Source: Planococcus koreensis (GTDB lineage Bacteria; Bacillota; Bacilli; Bacillales_A; Planococcaceae). From it: a stretch of DNA of 36,548 bases. The position numbers and the translations under genes were made by a program. The notes beneath the pieces were generated by a model that was not told the origin of the DNA, searched no databases, and was given only the letters and a program-made list of their open reading frames with translations. Shown one piece after another: positions 1-6,364 of the stretch. Each line of letters opens with the position of its first letter. Position 1 is the stretch's first letter. The DNA is taken from positions 1-36,548 of the forward strand of contig NZ_RQII01000074.1 in the NCBI RefSeq assembly GCF_004761975.1. The letters are read 5' to 3'.

Positions 1-63
1 AAAAATAACAGACTGGCCGGGAGCTGCAATTACAAAGCAGCTTCCGGCTTTTGTTATTTCAAA
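1..63 (+). terminator. Intrinsic terminator of a gene left of the window
   Basis: A long, slightly bulged hairpin: an AAATAACA arm pairs with TGTTATTT, and inside it a GGCCGGGAGCTGC arm pairs with GCAGCTTCCGGC around a short A-rich loop. It lies at the window edge with no gene inside the window for it to serve, so it probably ends a plus-strand gene located to the left. In related genomes pepF is the gene I recall in that position, but this cannot be seen here. Confidence 0.65.
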
Positions 64-490
64 ATAGTTTTTTGAAGAAAAAAGATTCATTTGCTTCAAA
101 TTAAACACTAGATAAGTAGCCCTTTTGTATATTCATAATCAATATTTCGCAAAAAAACTGCGAAGGCATGGACCCAAGTGTTGGGGAGTGCATTTTTAGA
201 AGAAGCGCATAGCGCTGCAACGCACTCAATGTTTCGAATCTAGCGTAGAGATGCAACTGGTTTTTCATGTGCCGAAGCTAGCGAAGCATTGCAACACACT
301 TCAGTGTCCCGAAGCTAGCGAAGCGTTGCAGGGACGGGGACAAGGATAGAAGCAGAAAGTTTCTTAGTAATGAGACGGGGGTTCTTTCCGGCTCATTGTG
401 GGAGCTTTGCCCAACACGTCCGGAGCGGCTTTCAATACCTTGCTTCTTAAGCTCCACTTAACAGCACCTGGGCTTGATCCGCGCAATATG
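64..490. other. Long gene-free stretch before roxS
   Basis: No convincing coding region is present on either strand. The left part is A/T-rich and contains a small TTCGCA/TGCGAA hairpin near 148-166. The middle carries the imperfect repeats listed separately. The right part (about 360-480) is G/C-richer; its only open frame is 26 codons from the ATG at 370, without a good ribosome binding site. I recognise no RNA family in this right part. Confidence 0.5.
202..345. repeat. Four imperfect tandem repeats of about 34-38 bp
   Basis: Units start at 202, 236, 274 and 311. Units 3 and 4 share GAAGCTAGCGAAGC followed by A or G and TTGCA, a 19-of-20 match. Units 1 and 2 are diverged copies built on a GAA-(N)-TAGCG-(N)-TGCAAC core. 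Each unit can partly fold on itself (AGCTAGCG or GCGCATAGCGC). The array is not CRISPR-like: there are no unique spacers of constant length and no cas genes. Function unknown. It may be a dispersed intergenic element, which needs whole-genome comparison. Confidence 0.6.
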
Positions 491-495
491 ACAAA

Positions 496-517
496 TTTGT
501 GAATTCCTTTGTGAATT
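496..517 (+). promoter_or_regulatory. Tandem ResD-like sites upstream of roxS
   Basis: Two exact copies of TTTGTGAATT lie 12 bp apart (496-505 and 508-517), the second ending one base before the -35 box. TTTGTGAAT is the consensus I recall for the B. subtilis redox response regulator ResD, and B. subtilis roxS is ResDE-dependent. The position just upstream of -35 suits an activator. Binding is inferred from sequence only. Confidence 0.65.
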
Positions 518-518
518 A

Positions 519-547
519 TTGCATTAACTATTATTCCGTGATAAAGT
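519..547 (+). promoter_or_regulatory. Sigma-A promoter of roxS
   Basis: The -35 box is TTGCAT (519-524) and the -10 box is TAAAGT (542-547), separated by exactly 17 bp. Transcription should begin near 553-556, which coincides with the start of the sequence resembling RoxS/RsaE. ResD-like sites lie directly upstream and a Rex-like palindrome overlaps the predicted start. Confidence 0.75.
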
Positions 548-551
548 TAAG

Positions 552-569
552 TTGTGAAATAAATCACAT
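552..569 (+). promoter_or_regulatory. Rex-like operator overlapping the roxS start
   Basis: An 18-bp imperfect palindrome runs from TTGTGAAAT to AAATCACAT and matches the Rex consensus TTGTGAAATATTTCACAA at 15 of 18 positions. Rex is the NADH/NAD-sensing repressor, and B. subtilis roxS is known to be Rex-controlled. The core TGTGA-N6-TCACA also fits the CRP/FNR family, so Fnr is an alternative. Location on the transcription start suits repression and favours Rex. Confidence 0.65.
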
Positions 570-670
570 ACAAACATACACCCCTTTGTTTGAGCGTGAA
601 CATTTCTCCCATCCCCTTTGTGTAATATGGAAAGGCGCCTTCCGGACGTGGAAGGCGCCTTTCATCGTTT
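554..670 (+). ncRNA. roxS: Small regulatory RNA RoxS (RsaE family)
   Basis: RoxS/RsaE is a trans-acting small RNA of Bacillaceae and Staphylococcaceae. It pairs through C-rich loops with ribosome binding sites of central-metabolism mRNAs and helps balance NAD/NADH. The sequence here closely matches RsaE as I remember it: a 5' GAAATAAATCACAT segment, CATACACCCCTTTGTTTGA, then TTTCTCCCATCCCCTTTG. The C-rich motif CCCCTTTGT occurs twice (581-589 and 613-621). A perfect 13-bp hairpin (631-643 with 650-662) closes the molecule, although the T-run after it is weak. The location beside spxH agrees with the known genomic context of this RNA. Size about 115 nt, as in B. subtilis. Ends are predicted, not measured. 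Confidence 0.9.
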
Positions 671-672
671 CA
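629..672 (+). terminator. Terminator hairpin of roxS
   Basis: AAAGGCGCCTTCC (631-643) pairs perfectly with GGAAGGCGCCTTT (650-662) around a 6-base loop. The downstream sequence CATCGTTT is a poor T-run, so readthrough towards the next hairpin at 676 is possible. Confidence 0.7.
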
Positions 673-674
673 TG

Positions 675-722
675 AAAAAAAGCGGAGCAGGAACCCATTC
701 GGGATCCTGCTCCGCTTTTTTC
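675..722. terminator. Bidirectional terminator between roxS and spxH
   Basis: A perfect 17-bp stem (676-692 with 705-721) has A-runs on one side and T-runs on the other, so it works in both orientations. It ends the minus-strand yjbI-spxH unit and can act as a back-up for roxS. Confidence 0.85.
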
Positions 723-754
723 TATAATAGAAGTTCAATTTAGTGCAGTGGCTG

Positions 755-1552
755 TTATTTTAAAGTCCAAAGAGTTTGATCTGGCAAAGTGATGCGGTCC
801 AATTTTTGCTGAAGGACTTTTTTCTTCAATTCGCATTCGGCAGTTTGTTCGGAAATATTATAAATGGAAGCAACTTCTTTTGTCGCCATGGTGGAATACT
901 TCAGGAACAGCTCGTCGAGTGATGGCGGCGGTTGGCGGTTTAAGTTTTTATTGCCTAACATTTCCTGCATAATGGCTTGATAAACTTCGTAAGTATAAAG
1001 TCCGGAAACTTTCACGCCTTCGTCTTCTATGCATTCGTTGAAAAAAACAATACTTGGCACTTCGTCGATTTCCATCTCCCGTGTGATGTGCAAATCACAT
1101 TGGAAAGCTTTGGCCGTATGGACAGAATGGAAATCTTTTTGGAATTCTTCCGGGTCCAGCTGGGATTCTTCCGCAATTTCCAACAAAATTGAATAAGAAG
1201 AGACGTCCTTAGTCTGGAGCAGCAAATACTCCTGCAATTTGTGCAGGAACCGGTTGCCGGCGCGTTTGCCCTGAAGCTCAGCGGCTTTAACTGCCACAGA
1301 AGCCAATACAGGATGGGAAAGCCGGTCGGTGTCAATGATCGGCGCGGCACCCGCTTTGTTCAAATTGAATAATTTCGTGCTGATAACAAAACGCATTGAA
1401 AAATAATGGCCGTATTCAATTTGCAGCTTGCGGATAATCGCTTGGAGTTCCCAGCATTCTGGATTCAAGGGATCAAGAAAAACATATAATTCCATCGGTT
1501 TGGACGTCTTAGTGAGGACGTCTGAGGGTGTAGCTAAATCCAAATCGTTCAC
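755..1552 (-). CDS. spxH: SpxH/YjbH, adaptor for ClpXP degradation of Spx
   Basis: A 265-residue DsbA-like thioredoxin-fold protein. SpxH delivers the thiol-stress regulator Spx to the ClpXP protease in the cytosol, keeping Spx low without stress. The N-terminal core reads MELYVFLDPLNPECW from about residue 20, which is the family signature, but the usual CPEC pair is NPEC here, with the first cysteine replaced by asparagine. The short leader before it (residues 1-19) lacks the His/Cys-rich zinc-binding segment I recall from B. subtilis. The start is a GTG whose first bases overlap the yjbI stop (GTGA), with a GAGGAGG site just upstream, so translation is coupled to yjbI. Adjacent roxS and yjbI support the assignment. 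Confidence 0.9.
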   Translation of the reverse strand: MNDLDLATPSDVLTKTSKPMELYVFLDPLNPECWELQAIIRKLQIEYGHYFSMRFVISTKLFNLNKAGAAPIIDTDRLSHPVLASVAVKAAELQGKRAGNRFLHKLQEYLLLQTKDVSSYSILLEIAEESQLDPEEFQKDFHSVHTAKAFQCDLHITREMEIDEVPSIVFFNECIEDEGVKVSGLYTYEVYQAIMQEMLGNKNLNRQPPPSLDELFLKYSTMATKEVASIYNISEQTAECELKKKVLQQKLDRITLPDQTLWTLK

Positions 1553-1947
1553 TCTAATTCCTCCTCGCTGTCGCGCTCGTTCACCATATGATGAGCGGTC
1601 AAAACAAGCCGCTGAAAGAAGACTTCCCGAAACTTTCCTTCCAAACCTACTTCATCCATCGCTTCGTGCATGCATTCAAGCCATGCCTGTGCTCTGTCTG
1701 GAGTGATTGGAAAAGGGTGGTGGCGCGCTTTCAGGCGGGGATGCCCGTGTTCTTCAGAATAGATGTTCGGGCCCCCTAAATATTGGGTCAAGAATTGTTT
1801 TTGTTTTCGTGCTGTTTCAGTTAAGTCGCTAGGGAATATAGGCTGCAGCTTTGGATGATTGGCGACGCGGGCATAAAATGCGTCTACTAGTTGAGACAAG
1901 CGTTCCGCACCAATTTCTTCGTACGGAATAATCGGTTTTCCAGTCAT
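1549..1947 (-). CDS. yjbI: Group II truncated haemoglobin YjbI
   Basis: A 132-residue 2-on-2 globin of the TrHbO type. These cytosolic haem proteins bind oxygen or NO; B. subtilis YjbI has been linked to oxidative chemistry and to its neighbour SpxH. Visible signatures are FYARV (B helix Tyr), FLTQYLGGP (CD/E region), RHHPFPI with the proximal histidine, and AWLECM with the group II tryptophan on helix G. It is the first gene of a two-gene unit and overlaps spxH by four bases. An AAAGGAGA site precedes the ATG. B. subtilis has yjbJ (a lytic transglycosylase) between yjbI and yjbK; that gene is missing here. Confidence 0.93.
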   Translation of the reverse strand: MTGKPIIPYEEIGAERLSQLVDAFYARVANHPKLQPIFPSDLTETARKQKQFLTQYLGGPNIYSEEHGHPRLKARHHPFPITPDRAQAWLECMHEAMDEVGLEGKFREVFFQRLVLTAHHMVNERDSEEELE

Positions 1948-1979
1948 TATTGTGTCTCCTTTGCTTTAGCTGTAAATTC

Positions 1980-2008
1980 ATTCTAACAACGGAGTGGGAT
2001 TTTCTCAA
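1980..2008 (-). promoter_or_regulatory. Sigma-A promoter of yjbI-spxH
   Basis: Read on the minus strand, the -35 box is TTGAGA (2008-2003) and the -10 box is TAGAAT (1985-1980), with a 17-bp spacer. It lies 33 bp upstream of the yjbI start. Confidence 0.65.
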
Positions 2009-2050
2009 ACAATATAGACTTATTGGGGAAATATGGAAACGTTCGTTCGC

Positions 2051-2644
2051 TTAAAGCCCCCCTTGCTGCCTGCGCTCTGCGGCGGCCATAAATCGGGCTA
2101 TTTTTTTGTTGGCATGGCGCACAGGAATGCTGTGGCTTTTCAGTAAATCATAGAAATGCTTTTCGCCTGCTGCAGCCTCTTTTACTTCAAACTCAATTTC
2201 ATAGTCTTCCGTTCCGGCATATTCCGAATGGTCGAGCACCAACAGCCCATCCGCTGTTTCCATTTCCATGCGGTGGGTGGTCAATGCGCCGATCAATTGT
2301 AGGGCATCCGGGGAAACGGACAACTCCGCCAAAGCTGCGCAGACCTCAGGCGCTTGAAAAGTTTGCCCTTCGATCATGGCTGTTGCCTGGTCTTCCGCCA
2401 GGGCATCGGTAATTTCGAAATGGCCGTGGGCAGCAGGAGTTTTAAGCGTGCATTCAAAGCCGTCCTGTTTTTTTCGGATCCGCAATGCGGATTTCAAGTT
2501 TTTCAACTGGAAATCCGGGGTATCGAAGTAAAAGTTTTCCTGCGTTTTTACATCACTTTCTGAAAATCCATAATGGGCAGCTAATTTTTCGTATTCTTCT
2601 TGTTGGAGCATATTTTTGAATTCGATTTCAAGTTCTTTTGACAT
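2051..2644 (-). CDS. yjbK: CYTH-domain phosphatase-like protein YjbK
   Basis: A 197-residue CYTH (adenylate cyclase/thiamine triphosphatase) superfamily protein. These tunnel-fold enzymes act on triphosphates or inorganic polyphosphate with divalent metals. The N-terminal signature EIEFK lies at residues 6-10. Charged strands follow as expected: residues such as ALRIRKK, ECTLKTP, LVLDHSEY and YEIEFEVKE supply the tunnel's basic and acidic side chains. The C-terminal SHSIPVRHANKKIARFM is typical of the YjbK branch. It stands alone on the minus strand, divergent from yjbL. The exact substrate is unknown, although triphosphatase activity is the family expectation. Confidence 0.88.
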   Translation of the reverse strand: MSKELEIEFKNMLQQEEYEKLAAHYGFSESDVKTQENFYFDTPDFQLKNLKSALRIRKKQDGFECTLKTPAAHGHFEITDALAEDQATAMIEGQTFQAPEVCAALAELSVSPDALQLIGALTTHRMEMETADGLLVLDHSEYAGTEDYEIEFEVKEAAAGEKHFYDLLKSHSIPVRHANKKIARFMAAAERRQQGGL

Positions 2645-2760
2645 GTCGCAGCACCTCTCTCGTATGATTTATTATGGGATAATTCGGGTGTAACTGCAAC
2701 GGATGTGGGAGCTGTGTTAAAATATCACTATATATTGCCAGCAGGAAAGGGAGAATTCCA

Positions 2761-3150
2761 TTGCGTAAACTTGTAGAAGTCCAGAACGGAATTATTTCAG
2801 ATGAAGGGATTCAATTCATCGTTGAAGCACAGGAGCCTTTTGAAGCATTGGAAGCTTCGGGCCGCATGATTGCGGATTCGGACGGCCACGCTTTTGTCTA
2901 TTTATTGGACACAGGCACTGATTATATTTATATGCAATTCAAGGAAGTTTTATGGCCAGCGATGCTTGCCGCATTGCAGCGCAAAGAAGTGCCATTGCTG
3001 CAATGGGGGGAACAAATCATGCCCTTGGCTTCCTACCACGAGGAATTGTGGATGCTCTTGGAGAATATAGAAGGTAACGACAATTACGGCGGTGCATTCA
3101 GCTCAGCCGTTGAAAAAGCTTTTAAAGAGGCTTTGGCTTCTCGAGCATAG
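2761..3150 (+). CDS. yjbL: UPF0738 family protein YjbL
   Basis: A 129-residue soluble protein matching B. subtilis YjbL (UPF0738) in size, position and sequence character. Its function is unknown. No signal peptide, membrane segment or catalytic motif is visible. It begins with TTG, preceded by AGGAAAGGGAGA; no better start exists. It is first in a plus-strand group with relQ, nadF and yjbO, with only 22 bp to relQ, so it is probably cotranscribed with the alarmone synthetase. Confidence 0.8.
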   Translation: MRKLVEVQNGIISDEGIQFIVEAQEPFEALEASGRMIADSDGHAFVYLLDTGTDYIYMQFKEVLWPAMLAALQRKEVPLLQWGEQIMPLASYHEELWMLLENIEGNDNYGGAFSSAVEKAFKEALASRA

Positions 3151-3172
3151 AAAGAATTGGAGTGGATACAGC

Positions 3173-3850
3173 ATGGGTCAATGGGATCGGTTTTTAGCGC
3201 CGTATAAACAGGCGGTAGATGAATTGAAGATAAAATTCAAAGGAATGCGCCAACAATTTGAAACGGATAATTCGAATTCTCCGATAGAGTTTGTAACCGG
3301 GCGGGTCAAACCGCTCGCCAGCATTTACGACAAGACGCTTGAAAAAGGCATTCCATTCGAGCCTTCGGATGATTTAGCGCACCAATTGCAGGATATCGCT
3401 GGATTGCGGATGATGTGCCAGTTTGTCGGCGATATTGAAACAGTTGTCGGGCTGCTGCGCCAGCGCAATGATTTGCGCATAGTGGAGGAAAAAGATTATA
3501 TTTCCCACGAAAAGCAGAGCGGCTACCGTTCGTATCACGTCATTGTTGAGTATCCTGTCCAGACGATCAAAGGCGAAAAGCTTATCCTTGCTGAAATCCA
3601 AATCCGTACATTGGCAATGAACTTCTGGGCATCAATTGAGCATTCATTGAATTATAAATACAAAGGCGTGTTCCCGGAAGAAATCAAAATCCGGCTGCAG
3701 CGTGCTGCGGAGGCGGCATTCCAGTTAGATGAAGAGATGTCCCAAATCCGGGACGAAATCCAGGAAGCGCAGGCTTATTTCACAGAATTCAAAGACGCCG
3801 CGAGTACCCATTTTCCAACAGACCGCCAAGGAGGGAAAAAAAGCCAATGA
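3173..3850 (+). CDS. relQ: Small alarmone synthetase RelQ (YjbM), (p)ppGpp synthesis
   Basis: A GTP pyrophosphokinase of 225 residues holding only the RelA/SpoT synthetase domain, with no hydrolase or regulatory domains; small synthetases are usually about 210 residues. It transfers pyrophosphate from ATP to GTP or GDP. Key motifs visible are [26 protein letters not shown] (the substrate loop and synthetase signature) and [22 protein letters not shown]. The open frame extends upstream, but the ATG at 3173 (MGQWDRF) follows a GGAGTG site and matches the usual RelQ N-terminus. The nadF start overlaps its stop codon (ATGA), implying translational coupling with NAD kinase. Confidence 0.93.
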   Translation: MGQWDRFLAPYKQAVDELKIKFKGMRQQFETDNSNSPIEFVTGRVKPLASIYDKTLEKGIPFEPSDDLAHQLQDIAGLRMMCQFVGDIETVVGLLRQRNDLRIVEEKDYISHEKQSGYRSYHVIVEYPVQTIKGEKLILAEIQIRTLAMNFWASIEHSLNYKYKGVFPEEIKIRLQRAAEAAFQLDEEMSQIRDEIQEAQAYFTEFKDAASTHFPTDRQGGKKSQ

Positions 3851-4647
3851 AATTTTATATCCAATCCAGAAGCGATGATCTATCAAACGAATTGATGGCG
3901 ACAGCCCGCGCTTACCTGCAGGATTTCGGCATGGAATGGAACGAAGAGTCGCCGGATGTCGTGCTATCGATCGGCGGCGACGGCACATTGCTGCATGCGT
4001 TCCATAAATACCGCGACCAGATATCTTCTGTCGCATTTGTCGGCATCCACACGGGCCATTTGGGTTTTTATGCCGATTGGAAACCGATTGAAATTGAAAA
4101 ACTGGTGTTGTCGATCGCTAAAAAGGAATATGAAGTCATTGAATATCCGTTAGTGGAAGTCAGCATCCATTACCAAAACAAAAATGAGCCGGTGGTGTAC
4201 CTGGCACTGAACGAGTCGACTGTGAAATCGCCGGACGTTACGCTTGTCATGGATGTGTTCCTGAACGAAAGCCATTTTGAGCGTTTCCGTGGAGACGGTT
4301 TGTGCATGTCCACACCGTCTGGCAGTACGGCATATAATAAGGCGCTGGGAGGCGCCATCATCCACCCGTCGCTCGAAGCGATGCAATTAACGGAAATGGC
4401 GTCGATCAACAATCGTGTATTCCGGACAGTGGGCTCTCCGCTTGTGCTGCCAGCCCATCACCGCTGCGCGCTGCGCCCGGTCAAAGCGCCAGACTTCATG
4501 GTCACTGTGGACCATTTGCAATTGCTTCACAAAGATGTAAAATCGATTGAATACAGAGTGGCGGATGAAAAGGTCCGATTTGCACGTTTCCGGGCGTTTC
4601 CATTTTGGAAAAGGGTGCACGATTCATTTATCGATAGTGAGGTATAA
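3847..4647 (+). CDS. nadF: NAD kinase
   Basis: A 266-residue ATP/polyphosphate-dependent NAD kinase that phosphorylates NAD to NADP in the cytosol. GGDGT at residues 43-47 is the phosphate-binding and catalytic motif. A LNES motif near residue 121 and the glycine-rich [20 protein letters not shown] segment, written here only as a family hallmark, complete the signature. The gene overlaps relQ by four bases and is followed after two bases by yjbO. This relQ-nadF-yjbO order is the B. subtilis yjbM-yjbN-yjbO order. The ribosome binding site GGAGGGA is G-rich, which makes it a plausible but untested target for C-rich small RNAs such as RoxS. Confidence 0.95.
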   Translation: MKFYIQSRSDDLSNELMATARAYLQDFGMEWNEESPDVVLSIGGDGTLLHAFHKYRDQISSVAFVGIHTGHLGFYADWKPIEIEKLVLSIAKKEYEVIEYPLVEVSIHYQNKNEPVVYLALNESTVKSPDVTLVMDVFLNESHFERFRGDGLCMSTPSGSTAYNKALGGAIIHPSLEAMQLTEMASINNRVFRTVGSPLVLPAHHRCALRPVKAPDFMVTVDHLQLLHKDVKSIEYRVADEKVRFARFRAFPFWKRVHDSFIDSEV

Positions 4648-4649
4648 AA

Positions 4650-5546
4650 GTGAAACAGCTTAATCCATTTCAATTAACCTACGCCGCAAAAGAAAACGGC
4701 ATATTGAGGGAAGCCCTGAGCGACTGGGGTATTTCCAAGCGAACATTGGCATCGGTTAAATACGGCGGCGGCCTGATACTGGTCAATGGCGCCGAAGTAA
4801 CGGTCCGGCACATCGTGGAAAAGGGCGATGCCGTGACCGTTATTTTTCCGCTTGAAGAGCTCGGCGGCGGTTTGAAGGCAGAGCCTGGCCCGTTGAAAAT
4901 CATCCACGAAGATGAAGCGCTTTTGATCGTCGATAAACCGGCGCTGCAGAATACGATTCCTTCGCGTGAGCACCCAGGCGGCAGCTTGGCGAATTTTGTC
5001 GCCCAGCATTTCGAGGACAATGGCGTACCCGCTACGCTTCACATAGCCACACGGCTTGACCGCGACACGTCAGGACTTGTGTGCATTGCAAAAAACCGCC
5101 ACATTCACCATATGCTTTCGCTGCAACAGCAAAGCAAGAGAATGAAGCGGCAGTATGAGGCTTTTGTCCACGGCACGGTTGGAGAGAAAGATTTTCTGAT
5201 CACCGAACCGATTGGCCGAAAAGATGGCAGCATCATCGAACGGGAAGTGAGGCAAGATGGAAAGTTCGCTGAGACTGCAGTGGAAGTGCTGCATGATTTC
5301 GAAGAATTCAGCCACCTGCGCCTGCAATTGAATACCGGGCGGACGCATCAGATCCGTGTCCACTTGTCGCATATCGGCCATCCGCTTATCGGCGACGATT
5401 TATACGGCGGCTCGCGAAGCATCATCGAACGGCAGGCATTGCATTGCCGTTCGCTCGAATTGCTGCATCCGGTTTCCGGTGAAAAAATGTTTTTCGAATC
5501 TCTTTTGCACGACGACATGGCGGCTCTGCTTCAGGTAAAGCGGTAA
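4650..5546 (+). CDS. yjbO: RluA/RluD-family rRNA pseudouridine synthase YjbO
   Basis: A 298-residue pseudouridine synthase that isomerises specific uridines, probably in 23S rRNA. Residues 20-70 resemble an S4-type RNA-binding domain (ISKRTLASVK, GGLILVNG). The catalytic domain follows from about 80 and contains ATRLDRDTSG, in which Asp137 is the expected nucleophile, and LNTGRTHQIRVHLSHIGHPLIGDDLYG, the family C-terminal hallmark quoted here in part. It starts with GTG two bases after the nadF stop. Its last 16 bases overlap the convergent prpE gene. The exact target uridine cannot be told from sequence. Confidence 0.9.
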   Translation: MKQLNPFQLTYAAKENGILREALSDWGISKRTLASVKYGGGLILVNGAEVTVRHIVEKGDAVTVIFPLEELGGGLKAEPGPLKIIHEDEALLIVDKPALQNTIPSREHPGGSLANFVAQHFEDNGVPATLHIATRLDRDTSGLVCIAKNRHIHHMLSLQQQSKRMKRQYEAFVHGTVGEKDFLITEPIGRKDGSIIEREVRQDGKFAETAVEVLHDFEEFSHLRLQLNTGRTHQIRVHLSHIGHPLIGDDLYGGSRSIIERQALHCRSLELLHPVSGEKMFFESLLHDDMAALLQVKR

Positions 5547-6268
5547 AATCGTTCAGGCGCATAAGGCTGAAGGGAAGGGACCGATTCAATCGCCATCTCC
5601 GGGAACCGCAATGCAGTCAATGAACCTCCGAACACGCAGCCGGTATCGATATTCGCGGTCCGGTTGATGATATAAGGCACTTCGGTGGGGGTGTGGCCAT
5701 AAACCACCCACGGCTGGCCGCCGTAATTTTTAGCCCAGTCGCGGCGGATCGGCCGGCCGTCAGCGTAGTAATTGCCGGTCGTTTCTCCGGATAAAACGAA
5801 ATTGGCGATGCCTCTTGACAGCGGCTGGCCGAGCATCTCTTCTTTAAGTCCCGCGTGTGCGACAATCAAGTGCGGAGGATGGTCCTGAAAAAGCGGAAGT
5901 TTCTCATAGAATTGCATATAGCGCTTGCGGAATGTCAGCTGGTCTTGTTTCGGCAAACTGCGCCATTCAGCTAATGTTGTCTCCAGGCCATTGCTGATTT
6001 GGACGGAATGGCCTTTGAAATACCGATAAAGCTTGCTGCAATGATTGCCTGGCGAGTAAAACAGCAGCCCCTCATCTTGCATACGGAACAAAAGCTTCAA
6101 TACATTAAGCGAGTCGGGGCCGCGGTCCATGGCATCGCCGACAAATGATAAGCTGCGCCCTTTCGGATGGACAAAGACGCCAGCACGCTGCTGATAGCCT
6201 AGTTTTTCAATTAATTGAAGGAGTTCACTATAGCAGCCGTGGATATCGCCGATTATATCGAATTTCAT
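5531..6268 (-). CDS. prpE: Bis(5'-nucleosyl)-tetraphosphatase PrpE
   Basis: A 245-residue metallophosphatase of the PPP family. B. subtilis PrpE hydrolyses Ap4A asymmetrically. The metal-binding motifs are in order: GDIHGCYSE near residue 7, GDAMDRGPDS near 45, GNHCSKLYR near 75, and later VAHAGLKEE, with YGHTPT towards the C-terminus. It starts at ATG after AGAGGTG. It runs convergently into yjbO with overlapping ends and no separate terminator, so the two transcripts must be antisense at their 3' ends. Divergent from mgtE across a 96-bp gap. Confidence 0.92.
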   Translation of the reverse strand: MKFDIIGDIHGCYSELLQLIEKLGYQQRAGVFVHPKGRSLSFVGDAMDRGPDSLNVLKLLFRMQDEGLLFYSPGNHCSKLYRYFKGHSVQISNGLETTLAEWRSLPKQDQLTFRKRYMQFYEKLPLFQDHPPHLIVAHAGLKEEMLGQPLSRGIANFVLSGETTGNYYADGRPIRRDWAKNYGGQPWVVYGHTPTEVPYIINRTANIDTGCVFGGSLTALRFPEMAIESVPSLQPYAPERFYRFT

Positions 6269-6364
6269 TGAATTTCACCTCTTACATCTTGATTATCTTC
6301 AACCATAGTGTAACGTATTATATGGTATACCAGGGACTACCCAGAATGAAAGGAGGGAGCATAC

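Noticed and set aside
202-345. Possible CRISPR array
   Set aside because: Repeats are diverged and contiguous, with no unique spacers of fixed length, and no cas genes are present.
370-450. A 26-codon open frame in the gene-free region before roxS
   Set aside because: No ribosome binding site at good spacing and no known product; more likely chance or part of an intergenic element.
552-569. CRP- or FNR-type operator instead of Rex
   Set aside because: The TGTGA-N6-TCACA core fits, but the extended TTGTGAAAT arm, its position on the start site and the RoxS context favour Rex. Not excluded.
6269-6364. M-box magnesium riboswitch upstream of mgtE
   Set aside because: The divergent gap is under 100 bp and holds no M-box motifs or terminator.
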